A stretch of DNA of 64,000 nucleotides from Leptodactylus fallax (Eukaryota; Chordata; Amphibia; Anura; Leptodactylidae). Positions 1-13,590 of this stretch are shown here, piece by piece (position 1 is the first letter of the stretch; every line of letters starts with the position of its first letter). Location: assembly GCA_947044405.1 (NCBI GenBank), contig CAMRHE010000021.1, positions 9,904,501 to 9,968,500 on the forward strand, read 5' to 3'. Under the pieces are notes generated by a model. The model was not told where the DNA came from, ran no database searches, and saw only the letters and a list, made by a program, of their open reading frames with translations. Position numbers and translations under genes: made by a program.

Positions 1-3000
1 TAAACCAGAAGTGACCCCCAGAGTGACCTCCCCAATAATAGGAACTACTGGGGAAATAGTAGGGAATTTAGTGTACCCAATGTTCTACGCACAGCTTACA
101 TATTCACTTTTCCCCATCCGCTGTGCAGTCACATCTGGGATACTAATGCTCGTTACACCCCTTGATAAATTCTTTAAGGGGTGCACTTTTCAAAATGGGG
201 TCATTCCCTAGGGGATTCCACTTTACTGGTACTTTAGAGGCTCTGCAAACATGACATGGCATCCAGATCCCAAACATCTGAATCTGCGCTCCAAAAGCCA
301 CATAGCGCTCCTTCCCTTCTGTGCCCTACTGTGTGCACAAACTGCAGTTTATACCCACATGTATGACACTGGTGTACCCAGAATAACGTACATAATGTCA
401 TATGTGGGTATAAACTGCTGTTTGGGCACAGCCGAGCACAGAAGGGAAAGAGCGCTATTTGGTTTTTGGACACCATTGCACTTTTGCAGAGCTGAAATGC
501 CAGTACAGTGGAATCCCCTGACATGTCACCCCATTTTGGAAACTACACCCCTGAAGGAATTTATCCTGGGGTACAGTGAGCATTTTTAACCCCCAAGTGT
601 TGCTATAATTTAATGAATACGCAGCTGATGGTGAAAGGTGAAAATGACAATTTTTCCAGGAATACTTGCATAATATGTTGTGCCCGGCTTGTATCAGAGA
701 TGAACGCTCCAAAAGCTGTTGTGCCCGGGATCCCCGCTCACCAGTTTTTGGAGTGTGTGTCTGTGCAGACATAAACTGGGCACAACATATTGGGCACTGA
801 AATGGCGTATCTATAGAAAAATTTCATTTTTAACTTTTCATTATCAGCTGCGCGTTCATTTCTGGAAATTAAAAGAATGCAACACTTAAGGGTTAATAAT
901 GCTCACTACCCCACTTGATAAATCCCTTGAAGGGTATAGTTTCCAAAATGGGGTGACATGTCTGCGGATTCCACTTTACTGGCAATTCATGGGCTCTGCA
1001 AAAGTGGCATGGTGTCCAAAAAGCAAACTGTGCTCCAAAAACCAAAATAGCGCTCCTTCCCTTCTGTGCCCGGCTCTGCCCAAACAGCAGTTTATACCCA
1101 CATATGGCATTGTTAAGTACGTTATCCTGGGTACACCAGTGTCATACATGTGGGCATAAACTGTCATTTGGGCACACAGCAGGGTGCAAATGTGAAGGAG
1201 CGCTATGTGCTTTTGGAGCGCATATTTAGATTGTTGTTTTTTTGGACGCCATGTCACATTTGCAGAGACCCTAAAATTGCCCCTACAAAATGTGGGTCAC
1301 TTCTTGGGGAATTCCAATTTACTGGCACCTCCACGGCTCTGCAAAAACAACATGGCGACGAGAAAGTACTCCAAAAGCTAAAAAAACACAGTGCTCCTTC
1401 CCTTCTGAGCCCTGCTGTGTGCCCAAGCAGCAGTTTATACCCACATATTTAATTTTTTTGTCCCCAGGATAGCCCACTTAATAGTTTTAGGAGTTCATGT
1501 CTCTGATGCCAAAAAGTGGCCGCAACGTATTAGGTACTGAAATTGGATATTTCTTTAAAAACTTTAATTTTCACTTTGTACATTAATTTTTGGGAAGCAT
1601 TTTTAGGCTCAAAATCATAATATCCCTTGATACATTCCTTGAGGGGTGTAGTTTCTAAAATGGGGTCACTTTTAGGGGGTTTCCATTATACTGGTACTTT
1701 AGGGGCTCTGCAAATGCGACATGGCACCTGAAAACTATTCCAGCCACATCTGCCCTCCAAAAGCTAAACAGCACTCTTTCCATTCTGAGCCCCACCATGT
1801 ACCCATACAGCAGATTATAACCACATATGGGGCATTTCTGTTTTCAGAAGAAATTGTGTAACAAACTGTGGGGTGTTTTTTCTTCTTTAACCACTTGCAA
1901 AAATTAAAAATATGTCGCTAAATGGACGGTTTATTGGAAAAACTTAATTTTACATTTTTACGTCCCAATGATGATAAAATCTGTGAAACAGCTGTGAGGT
2001 CAAAATGTTCACAATACCCCTAGATAAATTCTATGAGGGGTGTAGTTTTCAAAATGGGGTCACTTTTTGGGGGTTTGTATTGTATTGGTACTTTAGGGGC
2101 TCTGCAAATGCGACATGGCACCTGAAAAATATTCCAGCAAAATCTGCCCTCCAAAACCTAAATAGCGCTCTTTCCATTTTGAGCCCTGCCATGTACCCAT
2201 ACAGCAGATTACGACCACATATGGGGCATTTCTGTGTTCAGGAGAAATTGTGTAACTAACTTTGGGGAGCTTTTTCTCCTTTGTCCTCTTGTGAAAATGA
2301 AAAATTTGGTGCTAAATTGACGGTTTATTGGAAAAAAAGTAATTTTTCATTTTAATGTCCCAATGTTAATAAAATTTGTGAAACAGCTGTAGAGTCAAAA
2401 TACTCACTATAACCCTTGATATGTTCTGTGAGGGGTGTAGTTTCCAAAATGGGGTCACTTTTAGGGGGCTTCCACTGTATTGGTACTTTGGGGGCTCTGC
2501 AAATGCGACATGGTACCTGAAAACTATTCCACCAAAATCTGTCTTCCAAAAGCCAAATAGCGCTCTTTCCATTCTGAGCCCTGCCATGTACCCATACAGC
2601 AGATTACGACCACATATGGGGTATTGCCGTGTTCAGGAGCAATTGTTTTGCAAACTGTGAGGTGCTTTTTCTCCTTTAACCCCTTGTGAAAATGAAAACT
2701 TTGGGGATAAAGTAACATTTTAGTAATGTTTCATTTATACATCCCAGTGTTAGCAAAATCTGTGAAACGGCTGTAAGGTCAAAATGCTCACTATACCCCT
2801 TGATGAATTCTGTGAGGGGTGTAGTTTCCAAAATGGGGTCACTTTTTTGTGTTTTCCTTTGTATTGGTACTCTAGGGGCTTTGCAAATGAGACATGGCAC
2901 CTGAAAAATATTCCAGCAAAATCTGCTTTTCAGACGCCCAGTGTCACTCCTTGCCTTCCGTGCGCTGCCATTCGCCCAAACATCAGTTTAAACCCACTTG

Positions 3001-3735
3001 TGGGGTATTTCCGTGCTCGGGAGAAATTGCATAATAAACTGTGCAATGCATTTTCTCCTTTAACCCTTTGTGAATGTGTTAATTTTAGGGCTAAATTAAG
3101 GAATTAGTGGGAAAAAATAAAATGTCTAAATTTCACCTCCATATTGTTTTAATTCCAGTGAAATGCTTAAAGGGTTAACAAACTTCCCAAATGTTATTTT
3201 GAATTATTTGAGGGGTGCAGTTTTGAAAATAGGGTCATTTATGGATTTTCTAATATATAGGCCATTATAATCCTCTTCAGAACTGAAGTGGTCCCTAAAA
3301 AATTAGTTTGGGAAATTTTCTTGTAAATCTGGAAAATCGCTGTTACACTTGTAAGCTTTATAACATCCAAAATAAATTACAGGACGATTAAAAGATGATG
3401 CCGATATATAGCAGAGATATGGTAGATAATATGTATTAATGTATTTGGGTGGTATGACTATCTGTCTGAAAAGCAGAGCATTTCACATTTTGAAAATTGC
3501 GATTTTTTTCCAAATTTCCATAAAATTTACTATTTTTTTATAAATAAATACAAAAATATTCATTAGTGTTTACCACTAACATGAAGTACAATGTGTCACG
3601 AAAAAACAATCTCAAAATAACTTGTGTAAGTTAAGTCGTCTCAAAGTTATTGCCATATAAAGTGACACATGTCAGTTTTGAAAAACGAGGCTGTGCCCTT
3701 AACGCATTTTTGGGCTCGGTCTTGAAGGGGTTAAA
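1..3735. repeat. Array of a ~390 bp interspersed repeat (foldback part plus head-to-tail part)
   Basis: The same block recurs many times. It has a 'CTTGATAAATTC' segment, then 'AAAATGGGGTCAC', then 'GGGGCTCTGCAAATG', then a 'CCACATATGGGG' segment. From about 1600 onward the units run head to tail, with block starts near 1600, 2000, 2395 and 2780. In the first 1.3 kb forward and reverse units face each other and make foldbacks centred near 390 and 1110. The block ends at 'GGCTCGGTCTTGAAG' followed by a TTAA. In several units one frame stays open for 75-105 codons with a similar peptide, but there is no recognisable domain. I treat it as a non-coding dispersed repeat. Confidence 0.8.
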
Positions 3736-4499
3736 GGGGGTGTCAGGCTTTACGCCTATGGCCCTGTATCTAAGCATTTGCATTTGAGAATGGTAAAGAA
3801 TAAATCCTTGGTAGACTAGATTTCAAAAACTCAAACCCCCCCAAAAAAAATTCTATCATAAGGGTAATATAAAGACATTAGCACAAAGGTTTCTATTTGG
3901 CTTTAAAGTCTAAGTTGCAGTAGATAGATGTTGCCATATACAACATATGAAGGAATGGTGAGTTCCAGTGAATATTTTTTGTGGAATTTTGTATTGGATA
4001 ATTACACATTTTTCTCATAAAGAGTTGAAAACAAGGACCAGAAGTCATAGCATCATATTGAGGTTAATGTCCTCCACTAAAAGGGTATTCTCAATTTCAT
4101 GGTTTTCAATGTTTTTGGATTGGTGGAGAGAAAAATGTATTTAAAGCAGTAAAAGTTAGATTATCATTTTAGATATACTTCATTAACTCTCCAATAAGTA
4201 AATTATTCTGTATCACTGCAAATCAGGAATCCAGAATATTGATCCTAACATCTTTAACAATAGGCAATTCGGAAGCATAAATAAGCATACAATATGTGAA
4301 ACATAAAATGTTGGCCTATTCTGAAGGGAGTCCAGAGGTTGTGAATCTTCAGACAGGCTCACTAGTACATTTCACAAGACTGTAGCTTTTAATGAGAGCA
4401 AAGGAACCTGCAAAAAGGCAGCAAGTCATGGGTCATGTAATATTTAAAAGTAATATCTTTCCCCATGCAACAAGTTACTCAGATAGTCCTAGAAGCACT
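3736..4499. other. AT-rich intergenic stretch, nothing recognised
   Basis: There is no long open frame, tandem array or terminal-repeat structure that I can see. Base composition is AT-rich and unlike the repeat to its left. Confidence 0.5.
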
Positions 4500-4501
4500 T
4501 A

Positions 4502-4876
4502 CAGGTGCACCTCAATAAATTAGAATATCTTTGAATGTTCATTCATTTCAGTACTTCAGTAATACAATTAATAATCAGCGTCTTCCATGATTGTGTGTCC
4601 TACTGAACCAGACTGAGGGACCATTTAAAGGCTTAGGAAACCTTGGCAGGTGGCACTGAATTTACAATACTGAACTTTTTTATAATATTCAAATTTTCTT
4701 AGATTTGGGTTTTCATTACCTGCAATCCATAATCAACATTTACAGAAATAAAACACTTGAAATAGAACACTCTGTGTGTGTAAAGAATCTAGAAAATATA
4801 GGAGGTCACTTTTTAAATTTAATTACTGAAATAAATAAACGTTTCAAATATATTCTAATTTATTGAGATGGACCTG
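4502..4876. mobile_element. Mariner/Tc1-type MITE, 375 bp
   Basis: Terminal inverted repeats of about 27 bp are visible. The left end begins CAGGTGCACCTCAATAAAT, and the right end read in reverse begins CAGGTCCATCTCAATAAAT. The element is flanked by TA on both sides (4500-4501 and 4877-4878), as expected for Tc1/mariner integration. The interior has no open frame, so it is a non-autonomous deletion derivative that would need a transposase in trans. Confidence 0.9.
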
Positions 4877-4878
4877 TA

Positions 4879-5559
4879 TAAGAAGTCAAGTATGGAACTG
4901 ATCTGAAAAAAACTTACTGCTACTTACTGCTATTTCTTGGCCGCATGTATAAAACTACTATAGTTCCTAAAAAGTTCTCCAGGAGCATTTCTCAAACTAA
5001 TCGTGTCTTTGTTTTTTGTTTTTTTTTTTAACTATAAAGCCAGTCTTTCTATTAGAACATACTTGCTATATATATATAGTCATTTAGGGGGCTTCAAAAT
5101 AACCATATAATTGAAAAGGTAAGAAGTAATGAATTAGACAAAGCACAGGAGGAACACAATTTAAGACAAGACATTCAGCAGATCAGGATAAATTTACACC
5201 AACTTTGTTGTATATTCATGTTGCCAATCGAACACACATACTTGTTTGTATCCCAATAAAACTATATGTCTAAACAACATATGATAGATTGTATACTTTT
5301 TTAATACAGTTGTATTGGAAAGCATCTGCAACTACAATATTACATGCAGGTGGACCTGGAGATGTATCCCTACCATCTGAACGGATGTCTCCTTCCTTAC
5401 TTTTCCTCTTGGTTGTCCAAGTATTTTACTTGTGTCACAAAAGGAGCATTTTTTGAGATACAGTATCACAAAGTGATAACATCTGGTCTTTAGAAAGACT
5501 AAAGTACAGTACTGTAAATACAACCTCAGATGAACAACATGATAAAATACATAGATTCA
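4879..5559. other. AT-rich stretch, nothing recognised
   Basis: Only short frames with no recognisable protein similarity are present. There is a T-rich run near 5008-5030 and a short TA run near 5070. I see no structured repeat. Confidence 0.5.
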
Positions 5560-5775
5560 TTATTTATTTAACAAAAGACAAAATGCAGAAGCATTGCGTG
5601 AAACATTATGTACACCGTTACTGCTTCCAGATGCTGCTAATCACATACCCTTGATTATTTGATCATGAACAAGTGTGAACACCTCCATAAAAGCAGATGT
5701 TTTGGCAGTTTGCTGGTCTACAACATCTAGGTGCGTGTTAACAAAAGATCCTCCATGCAGGGTTGGTTTTATAAA
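5560..5775 (+). mobile_element. Probable 5' fragment of a decayed Tc1-like transposon
   Basis: The text resembles the leader that precedes the transposase in some vertebrate Tc1 elements: a 'CTTCCAGATGCTGCTAATC' block, then a 'CATAAAAGCAGATGTTTTG' block, then 'GTGTGTTAAC'-like sequence. No coding remnant follows directly. A C-terminal transposase fossil lies about 900 bp downstream in the same orientation, so both may be parts of one interrupted element. The identification rests on recognition only. Confidence 0.4.
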
Positions 5776-6660
5776 TAGTGTGGCCTTAAACAGGTGGCCC
5801 AGAAATGCCAAAATATTCTACCAGTAACAGTCATATACTATACACTTTATTTACAGTCAGTACATGAAGATAAATCACCAATATCATTAATACCGCAGGC
5901 TTAAATAATGCTACCACACCATAATCACTACATAGTGATTCAATAAAATGTCAATATTTGTAGTAAACAAATAAACTGTCATACCAATACCAATATTACC
6001 AAATATTATCAACATATAGTGTACATACAGTATAGTAGGAGGTACTAGTTCTATACAGTCGCTAACTCCCTATCCTGCTGCTATTCTCAAATCTGTGTCT
6101 GTTGCTGCCCCATCTTCTCCTAAGCTGTACAGCACCCCCAAATATTGTGCATCAATAATAATGGATTTCTCACTATAGTAATAGTACCAGAAGAACATTG
6201 TTCAAAATAATAATTGTATCAGACACTCATAGTACACCACACAGTAAATATTCCCACCATTGAGCCCCCAGACCAGTTATAAGAATATGTTTTGTGCACA
6301 CACTGCACTATGAAAAAGCTTACTCTATTACCCCTAGAAAACAATAAAGGAAGGCATTTTTTTTTTTAGCTTAGTTCCAAAAGGAGTTGTTAAAGGTGAT
6401 TCAAGACTGCTACAAGGCCCTGTATTATATAGTGTACAGTGCCGGAAGCAAATGGTCAGTAAATTGTATAAAATGTACGCAGCCACCTGCTTTAAGTACA
6501 GTACACTGTATAGTACCGGGTCCAGCAACATTCCGGAACAGCTGATCAGTGCACGCTCCCTTAATAATAATTACTAATTTTATAACCCCACAGAATAAAA
6601 AAAAGTGTCTGTTAATAGGAAAATAATTAACCCTTAATAGCAAAATGGTGCTCCCCCATA
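5776..6660. other. Unassigned AT-rich sequence between two Tc1 fragments
   Basis: There is no coding potential and no clear terminal repeats. It may be an insertion into, or a diverged middle part of, the Tc1 relic whose ends flank it, but I cannot show that. Confidence 0.4.
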
Positions 6661-6679
6661 GCTAAAACCAAGCATAGCA

Positions 6680-7310
6680 TATCAACACAAACATCTCATA
6701 CCAGCTGTCAAGCATGGTGTTGATGGGCTAAGGATTTGTGCTTGTTTTGCAACCAGAGGACCTTGTTGTCAATCAGGTGAACACTTCTGTATAACAAAAT
6801 ATTCTAGAGTCAAATTTGAGACCATCTACCCAACAGCTAAAGCTTGGCTGAATTTGGGTCATGCAACAAAACAATGATCCCAAGCACACCAGCAAATGAA
6901 CAACAGAATGGCTGAACAAGAAGAGATTTAAGATATTGCTATCACCCAGTGTTACCCAGACCTGAACCTGATTGAAATGGTGTGGTGGGCCATAAGAGAG
7001 CTGTGCATAAATGAATGCCCACAAACCTCTATAAACTAAAGCAATGTTGTAAAAAAGAGTGAACCAAAATTCCTCCAGCATGATGCAAGAGACAGATAGT
7101 CATAGAAAAAAACAATTACTTTAAGTTATTGCTGCTAAAGGTGTTTCTACAAGCTATTGATTCAACTGGTACTTAGTTTTTCACACATAGCTTTTCCATT
7201 TTGGCTTAATTTTTGTGCAATAAATAATGAAAAGGTGGAATTGTGTTTTGTTGTTCATCTGAGATTGTATTTACCTAATTTTAAGTATTTTTAAGGACTA
7301 GTTTTTTTTT
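6680..7310 (+). pseudogene. Decayed Tc1-like transposase, C-terminal half and 3' end
   Basis: Translating the plus strand across frames gives the Tc1 landmarks in order. An 'IPAVKHG' block comes first, then '[11 protein letters not shown]', which carries the second catalytic Asp, then a 'PDLNLIEMVW'-like block containing the third acidic residue. Stop codons and frameshifts interrupt all of it. The non-coding tail, which ends with a 'TTCATCTGAGATTGTAT' segment, resembles the 3' end of Tc1 elements. The N-terminal DNA-binding domain and first Asp are absent. It is old compared with the three Tc1 copies elsewhere in the window and belongs to a different subfamily. The family call is firm; the 5' boundary is uncertain. 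Confidence 0.75.
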
Positions 7311-8367
7311 AAATTATGTCCTGATATATAAAACTATATTTTTCAAAGATGGTATACCTTGTTTCTCATGACTATATGCTGGGAGAATTTCTTTAGTACA
7401 CGCTCAAATTACTTACAAATACCCATTGGTATGTCACCTATTTAAATAATGTACTTGACTAGACCTAATTGTGAGCTGCCGAGCATAGAATGGCAATGAA
7501 CTCTGGTACTTACACTTATTGTGAGAATTCCTAAAAATATTTAAAAATGTCTATTCATGTTAACAATAGATCCAAAATGTAAAAGCTCTCATCTTGTAAT
7601 ACATAGACCAGAAAAACAACTGTAAGTACTATACTTGAATGATTTAGTATTTGAGGTAAGGATAAGTTACCTGAATAACAAAGTAACAAATGGATGCAGA
7701 AAATAACCAGAAGCTAATCCAAAAGATGCCTGAAACATATTGATTTAATTCAGCAATATTGTAATATTTCAAATACCCAAATCCATAAACAACCAGTTAG
7801 CAGCATACCGTATGAATCAATAAAAATATGCATAAGTAGAAATCTCTGTGGAGCTGAACCTAGAAAGAAGGTATTATGCATAAAAATAACACATGGAATA
7901 ATTTGTGTCTAACAATAAAGATATGCTCAGTCTCTCTGTATGGAGTTTACTATGTTTTTTTAAAAAAAAAAAAAACAATTTTCCTGCAATAAACATTGAT
8001 ATTGAACAGAGGTTAAAAAAATAAATATTCATGTCCCAGTGCAATACAGAATTTAAAGGATGTCATTGTCTCAGTACCAGTGATTTAATTATTGACTCAT
8101 ATATGTTGTTTTAACTAAAATTAATTAAAAATATAAATTGTTATCCAGTCATGAATATGATAAAATGTATTCAAGTAGCAATTGTATGATATTCCCTTGT
8201 GCTTATTATTGCAAAAAGAAATTCATATTAAGTCTTTAAAAAAATTTAGGCTCAATCACACACAGTGTTTTTTTTGTAGTATTTTTCATTGGTGTTTTTA
8301 GCATTTTTTGGGGAAATATTTGTGGTATGTTTGGGTTTATGGAGTTATGTTTTTCAAAATGGATACA
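7311..8367. other. AT-rich intergenic stretch, nothing recognised
   Basis: The sequence is poly-A/T rich with an A run near 7960. No frame, terminal repeat or tandem array is visible. Confidence 0.5.
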
Positions 8368-8568
8368 CTGTTATGCCCCATAGTGGCCCCTGCATACACT
8401 ATTATGCCCCATAGTGGCACCTTCACACTATTATGTGCCATAGTGGCCCCTGAACACACTATTATGCACCATACTGATCCCTGCACACACTATTATGCCC
8501 CATAGTGGCCCCTGCACACAGTATTATGGCCCATAGTGGCCCCTTCACATAGTATTATGCCCCATTAT
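8368..8568. repeat. 31 bp minisatellite, about 6 units
   Basis: The unit is of the form 'ATTATGCCCCATAGTGGCCC' followed by CTGCACACA. It recurs at about 31 bp spacing with point changes. It is the same monomer family, in one or other orientation, as the arrays at 11607, 22080, 39346 and 48370. Confidence 0.85.
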
Positions 8569-8592
8569 GGAAATCCCATGGACAGGAGACAC

Positions 8593-8801
8593 AGGAGAGG
8601 TGAGGGAACATAAAAAACACTTCCCTCTACTTTCGGCCCTCTTCAATGTTGGACCAGACGTCACGTGAGCCAGGCCGGCGTTGTGACGCATAATGACGCC
8701 GGCCTGGTCCACATGATGTCTGGGGCTTCACCAAAGAGGCCCGAAGACTGCCGGAGCGCAGGAGAGGTAAGCAACATTTTTTATGTTCCCTCACCTCCCC
8801 T
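8593..8801. repeat. Imperfect palindrome, ~200 bp
   Basis: The left arm GAGGTGAGGGAACATAAAA matches the right arm TTTTATGTTCCCTCACCTC. The inner arms GCCGGCG and CGCCGGC surround a CpG-rich core near 8680. Transcribed RNA would fold into one long hairpin. Confidence 0.8.
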
Positions 8802-8813
8802 GGGCCTCCGATC

Positions 8814-8850
8814 ATTATACTCTGGGGTCTGAAAAGACCCCAGAGTGTAA
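8814..8850. repeat. Short near-perfect hairpin
   Basis: The arms are ATACTCTGGGGTCT and AGACCCCAGAGTGT around a four-base loop. The same hairpin recurs near 49069 and 59598, and in degraded form near 22265 and 56263. Confidence 0.85.
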
Positions 8851-8887
8851 TTATAGCAGTGTTTGTGGTGTTCATGGGCCCGCGGCC

Positions 8888-9021
8888 TTACTTACCAATT
8901 CCCGCTCCTGCTCACAGCCGCTTCCGCAGAAGTGGAAGCGCAGGCAGCCGTGAGCAGGAGCAGGGATCGGTAAGTAAATAGGGCCTGTTACCTGCTGAGG
9001 TTACTCCAGCAGGTAACGGCC
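8888..9021. repeat. Two adjacent palindromes
   Basis: The first has TTACTTACC opposite GGTAAGTAA, with GCTCCTGCTCAC opposite GTGAGCAGGAGC further in. The second, 8982-9021, pairs TTACCTGCTG with CAGCAGGTAA around a nine-base loop. Together with the two upstream hairpins they make four stem-loops in a row. Confidence 0.8.
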
Positions 9022-9122
9022 TATATAAAAAAAAATAAAACATCAGGGACCCACTGGGCCCCCTAATGTCCCAGGCCCTGTTGCAGCCACTACCACTGCT
9101 ACCCCGGTATTTACGCCACTGG

Positions 9123-9962
9123 GACAGTGTTTCTCAGCTAGTAGTTTGGGAAATCAACTTTGATTTTCTTCATTCTGATTGTGGCTCTGAGGCTGTTAGC
9201 AACTGCAGATACTATTGTGTACTAATGTCTCCAGGGATTCCACAGCATTACAGAATTTAGAAGGTCAAGCCCATGTTAATGACAGCAATGGGTAATAGCA
9301 AAGGCATTAATTGAACCTCTTGTTCCCTCCCTCCCTGCCTACCTAGTGTCATTTAGAACTGTTCTATGGGGCAGAGAGGCCTTTGGGGCCTCATCAGGGC
9401 CCAGGACCTGGTAGCGACTGCTACCTTTGCACTCCCAATAGCTACACCCCTTGGTAATTGCCTTAGCAATTGGTCAGATCTTAAATAGACTTGTCCCCTA
9501 TCCACAGAATAGGGGATAAATGTCTGATTGCTATGAGTTCTACTTCTTGGATTCCCAGTGACCATAAAAATTCGGGTGTAAAAGTGCCTCCGAGTGCTCC
9601 TTGTGAATGGAAAGGTTGGGCACATGCTCTGTCACTGCTAAATTAATTTTTATAGGGAGGCTGAAGTGAATTTATTAGAAGTAAATACATATGTGACCAT
9701 TCCATTCACATAGGGCACTTGAGGACATTTACTGATCTCTGTTATCATAATAGGGGATAGATGCCTATTTATGAAACTCATCCAACTATTAAACAGAATT
9801 ACTATCTAAATGTGAAATGATCATGATTAAATCATAAAAGGATTATTGAAAATTCACTTAAAGACGTACAGAATGAGCTTTGTTCTATTATGATGTGCTG
9901 CTGATTTTTGCAAAAGTGAATATTGAATTCAGTACTTTGGGCCTGCTCATTGCTAATATATA
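9123..9962. other. Unannotated stretch with a fragment of a common repeat
   Basis: A segment near 9490-9640 ('CCCCTATCCACAGAATAGGG') has the look of a dispersed amphibian repeat. The rest has no coding or structural signal that I can identify. Confidence 0.35.
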
Positions 9963-11604
<1,642 letters not shown>

Positions 11605-11606
11605 TA

Positions 11607-11975
11607 TAATACTGTGGAACATATACTACTGTGTGAGGCCCACTGTGGAGCATATACAGTAATACTGTGGGGGGGGGGGGACCAAAATGGAGCATATAAT
11701 ACTGTGTGGGGGCCAACTGTGGAACATATACTACTGTGTGGGGGGCCCACTGTGAGCATATAATACTGTGTGGGGGCCCACTGTGGAGCATATAATACTG
11801 TGTGGGGGCCCACTCTGGAGCATATAATACTATGTATGGGCCCACTCTGGAGCATATAATACTGTGTGGGGGCCACTCTGGAGCATATAATTCTATCTGG
11901 GGGCCACTTCGGAGCGAATTGTACTGTCTGGGGGCCACTGTGGAGCGCATTGTACTGTGTGGGGGCCCTTCACTA
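11607..11975. repeat. 31-33 bp minisatellite beside Tc1 copy 1
   Basis: About eleven units of the type 'GCATATAATACTGTGTGGGG' plus GCCCACTGTGGA follow directly after the transposon end. The monomer is the reverse complement of that in the arrays at 8368 and 48370. A run of about ten G lies near 11673. Confidence 0.85.
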
Positions 11976-12090
11976 TTTATATCACACAGTATCTGTTTTA
12001 TAGCAGACATGTGATACTATTACAGGCTGTAATAACATTGCACGGTCACTATAAAACAGGTCCTGGTTAATTTAAGGTTAAATTGCCGCA

Positions 12091-12957
12091 ATGGCCCTTT
12101 GCAATAATTTAGTGGGATTTGGATTGCAGTTTGGGCAATCGGTCTCTAAAAGGTTCGCCGCCACTGTGGTAGACAAACGTATATGTTTGAGAGCAGTAGG
12201 AATGGGAGTGGGTGGTACCGCTCACTGGCCAGGGGAGGGGGTGGAGTCTTCAGTTGAACCCATGCAGTTGAGTTCTTTGCAGCCTGAGGACAGAAAGAAG
12301 AAACGTTTAGCTGCTGGCCAATGTTTTTAATGTGGGCGTCCTGGCCATTTCGTAAAAAATTGCCCGGTTGCGCCCTGTCCTAAGATGGCTTTAAACTAGA
12401 AAACCTAATGAGCTATGGGGATCTCCCGTTAGGTAGACTTGTTGCTTGGACAAGTGGGTCCAACATGATCTTCCCTGCTGAGATCAATGTTGGGGACATG
12501 GAGCATTCCGTACAGGTGTTTCTTGATTGTGGTGCTGAGGTCAATTTAATTGATTCTAAATGTGCCACAGATCTAGACTTAAAAATAACCCTCTTGGAGA
12601 CACCCCTTCCTATTGCTGGAATTGATGCTAGACCTTTAGGCTGGATTCGAGCTATCTCATTAGGGGTTAAGCTGAAAATTGGTTTGTTTCACCAAGAATG
12701 TCTAGATTTGTTTGTACTCGACTCCTTGCCTACTGCCATTGTATTAGGATATCCTTGGTTTAAAAAACAATCTTGTGGTTGACTGGCATAGTGTAGAAAT
12801 TGTCAAATGGTCTCGTGAATGTAAGAAGGGATGTTTGTCTAGTAATTTGGTAGCTGCTGTTATACCTAATGTAGCATCATTTCTATCTGACTTCTCACAG
12901 GTATTCTCTCCCACCTCTAATGACCAGCTTCCTCCTCATAGACCGTATGACTGCAGG
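12091..12957 (+). pseudogene. Chromovirus (Ty3/gypsy) gag C terminus and protease, 5' part of split element
   Basis: The first frame ends in a zinc-knuckle region (CF-x-CGRPGHFVKNC) interrupted by a stop inside the first CxxC. The next frame, starting near 12408, is a retropepsin-like domain in which 'FLDCGAEVNLID' replaces the active-site DSGA, so Ser is now Cys. It ends in 'IVLGYPWF', the usual flap-side motif. A third frame carries 'VDWHSVEIVKWS' and 'LPPHRPYDC', the linker just before reverse transcriptase in vertebrate sushi-type chromoviruses. The text then stops abruptly and resumes at 22919 in register. The LTR and gag N terminus are missing on the left. This is a dead element fragment; the family assignment rests on motif order plus the chromodomain in the other half. 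Confidence 0.88.
12950..12957. repeat. Left 8 bp target-site duplication of hAT-A (ACTGCAGG)
   Basis: ACTGCAGG directly precedes the CAGTGTCGGACTGG terminus and is repeated exactly at 22919-22926 after the other end. An 8 bp duplication is the hallmark of hAT transposition. Confidence 0.93.
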
Positions 12958-13309
12958 CAGTGTCGGACTGGGATATCTAGGGCCTACCAGTGGAATTGCT
13001 TCTAGGGGCCCACCATCAGGATCCCTGCAGATCAGCGGTACCGAGACAGGGTGGCTAAAGGTAATAACATGTCAGGAGCCATGCTGCTCGCCTGCCATAA
13101 CATGTGCACCACTGCACTACCTAAACCTACTGCTACACCCTGTATGGCAAGTGAACAGCGTGGCTCCTAGAATTGTTACCATTACCTGTAGATCATCATT
13201 ACATCGCAGATGTAATATTGATGACCTATCCTAAGCACAGGCCATCAATATTAGAAAGATGGATAAATACTTTGAAGAGGATGTCCAGGAATTGGCGCTA
13301 CCCAAGTCC

Positions 13310-13590
13310 CGGGCGGGAGGTGTAAAATAAAAAATAAATAAAAAAGCATACTCACCTGTCCCCGACACTCCGTTGTTTGCTGCCAGTGTCCATTCAGTCT
13401 CATGCCAGTGCCTTCCTGCTGGGAGTTCTGCACCTCATGTAACCACTAAGACCAATTAGGTACAGGATTTCCAGAAATGAGGCGCCACCATGAGACCGAA
13501 CAGACACAGGCAGGGGACAACGGGGTGCTGGGGACAGGTAAGTATACTTTTTTGAAATTTTTTTTATTTTTACACCTCCCTGGCGGCCGC
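13310..13590. repeat. Palindrome inside hAT-A
   Basis: 'GGGAGGTGTAAAA' on the left faces 'TTTTTACACCTCCC' on the right. 'ATACTCACCTGTCCCC' faces 'GGGGACAGGTAAGTAT' inside. The matching unit in element B lies at 41153-41517. Confidence 0.75.

Larger units (their letters stand above)
8368..9122. mobile_element. Minisatellite-plus-hairpins element, hAT-like right end
   Basis: A short 31 bp minisatellite is followed by four consecutive palindromes. The element ends at TTTACGCCACTG, whose reverse, CAGTGGCGTAAA, matches the ends of the nested hAT-like element at 21853-22752. No convincing left terminal repeat is seen, so the left side is truncated or diverged. No transposase is encoded. Related minisatellite-hairpin blocks occur at 22080, 39346, 48370 and 56250. 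Confidence 0.55.

Noticed and set aside
9385..9415. CTGATGAGGCC on the minus strand, hammerhead-like
   Set aside because: No GAAA core or closing stem follows.
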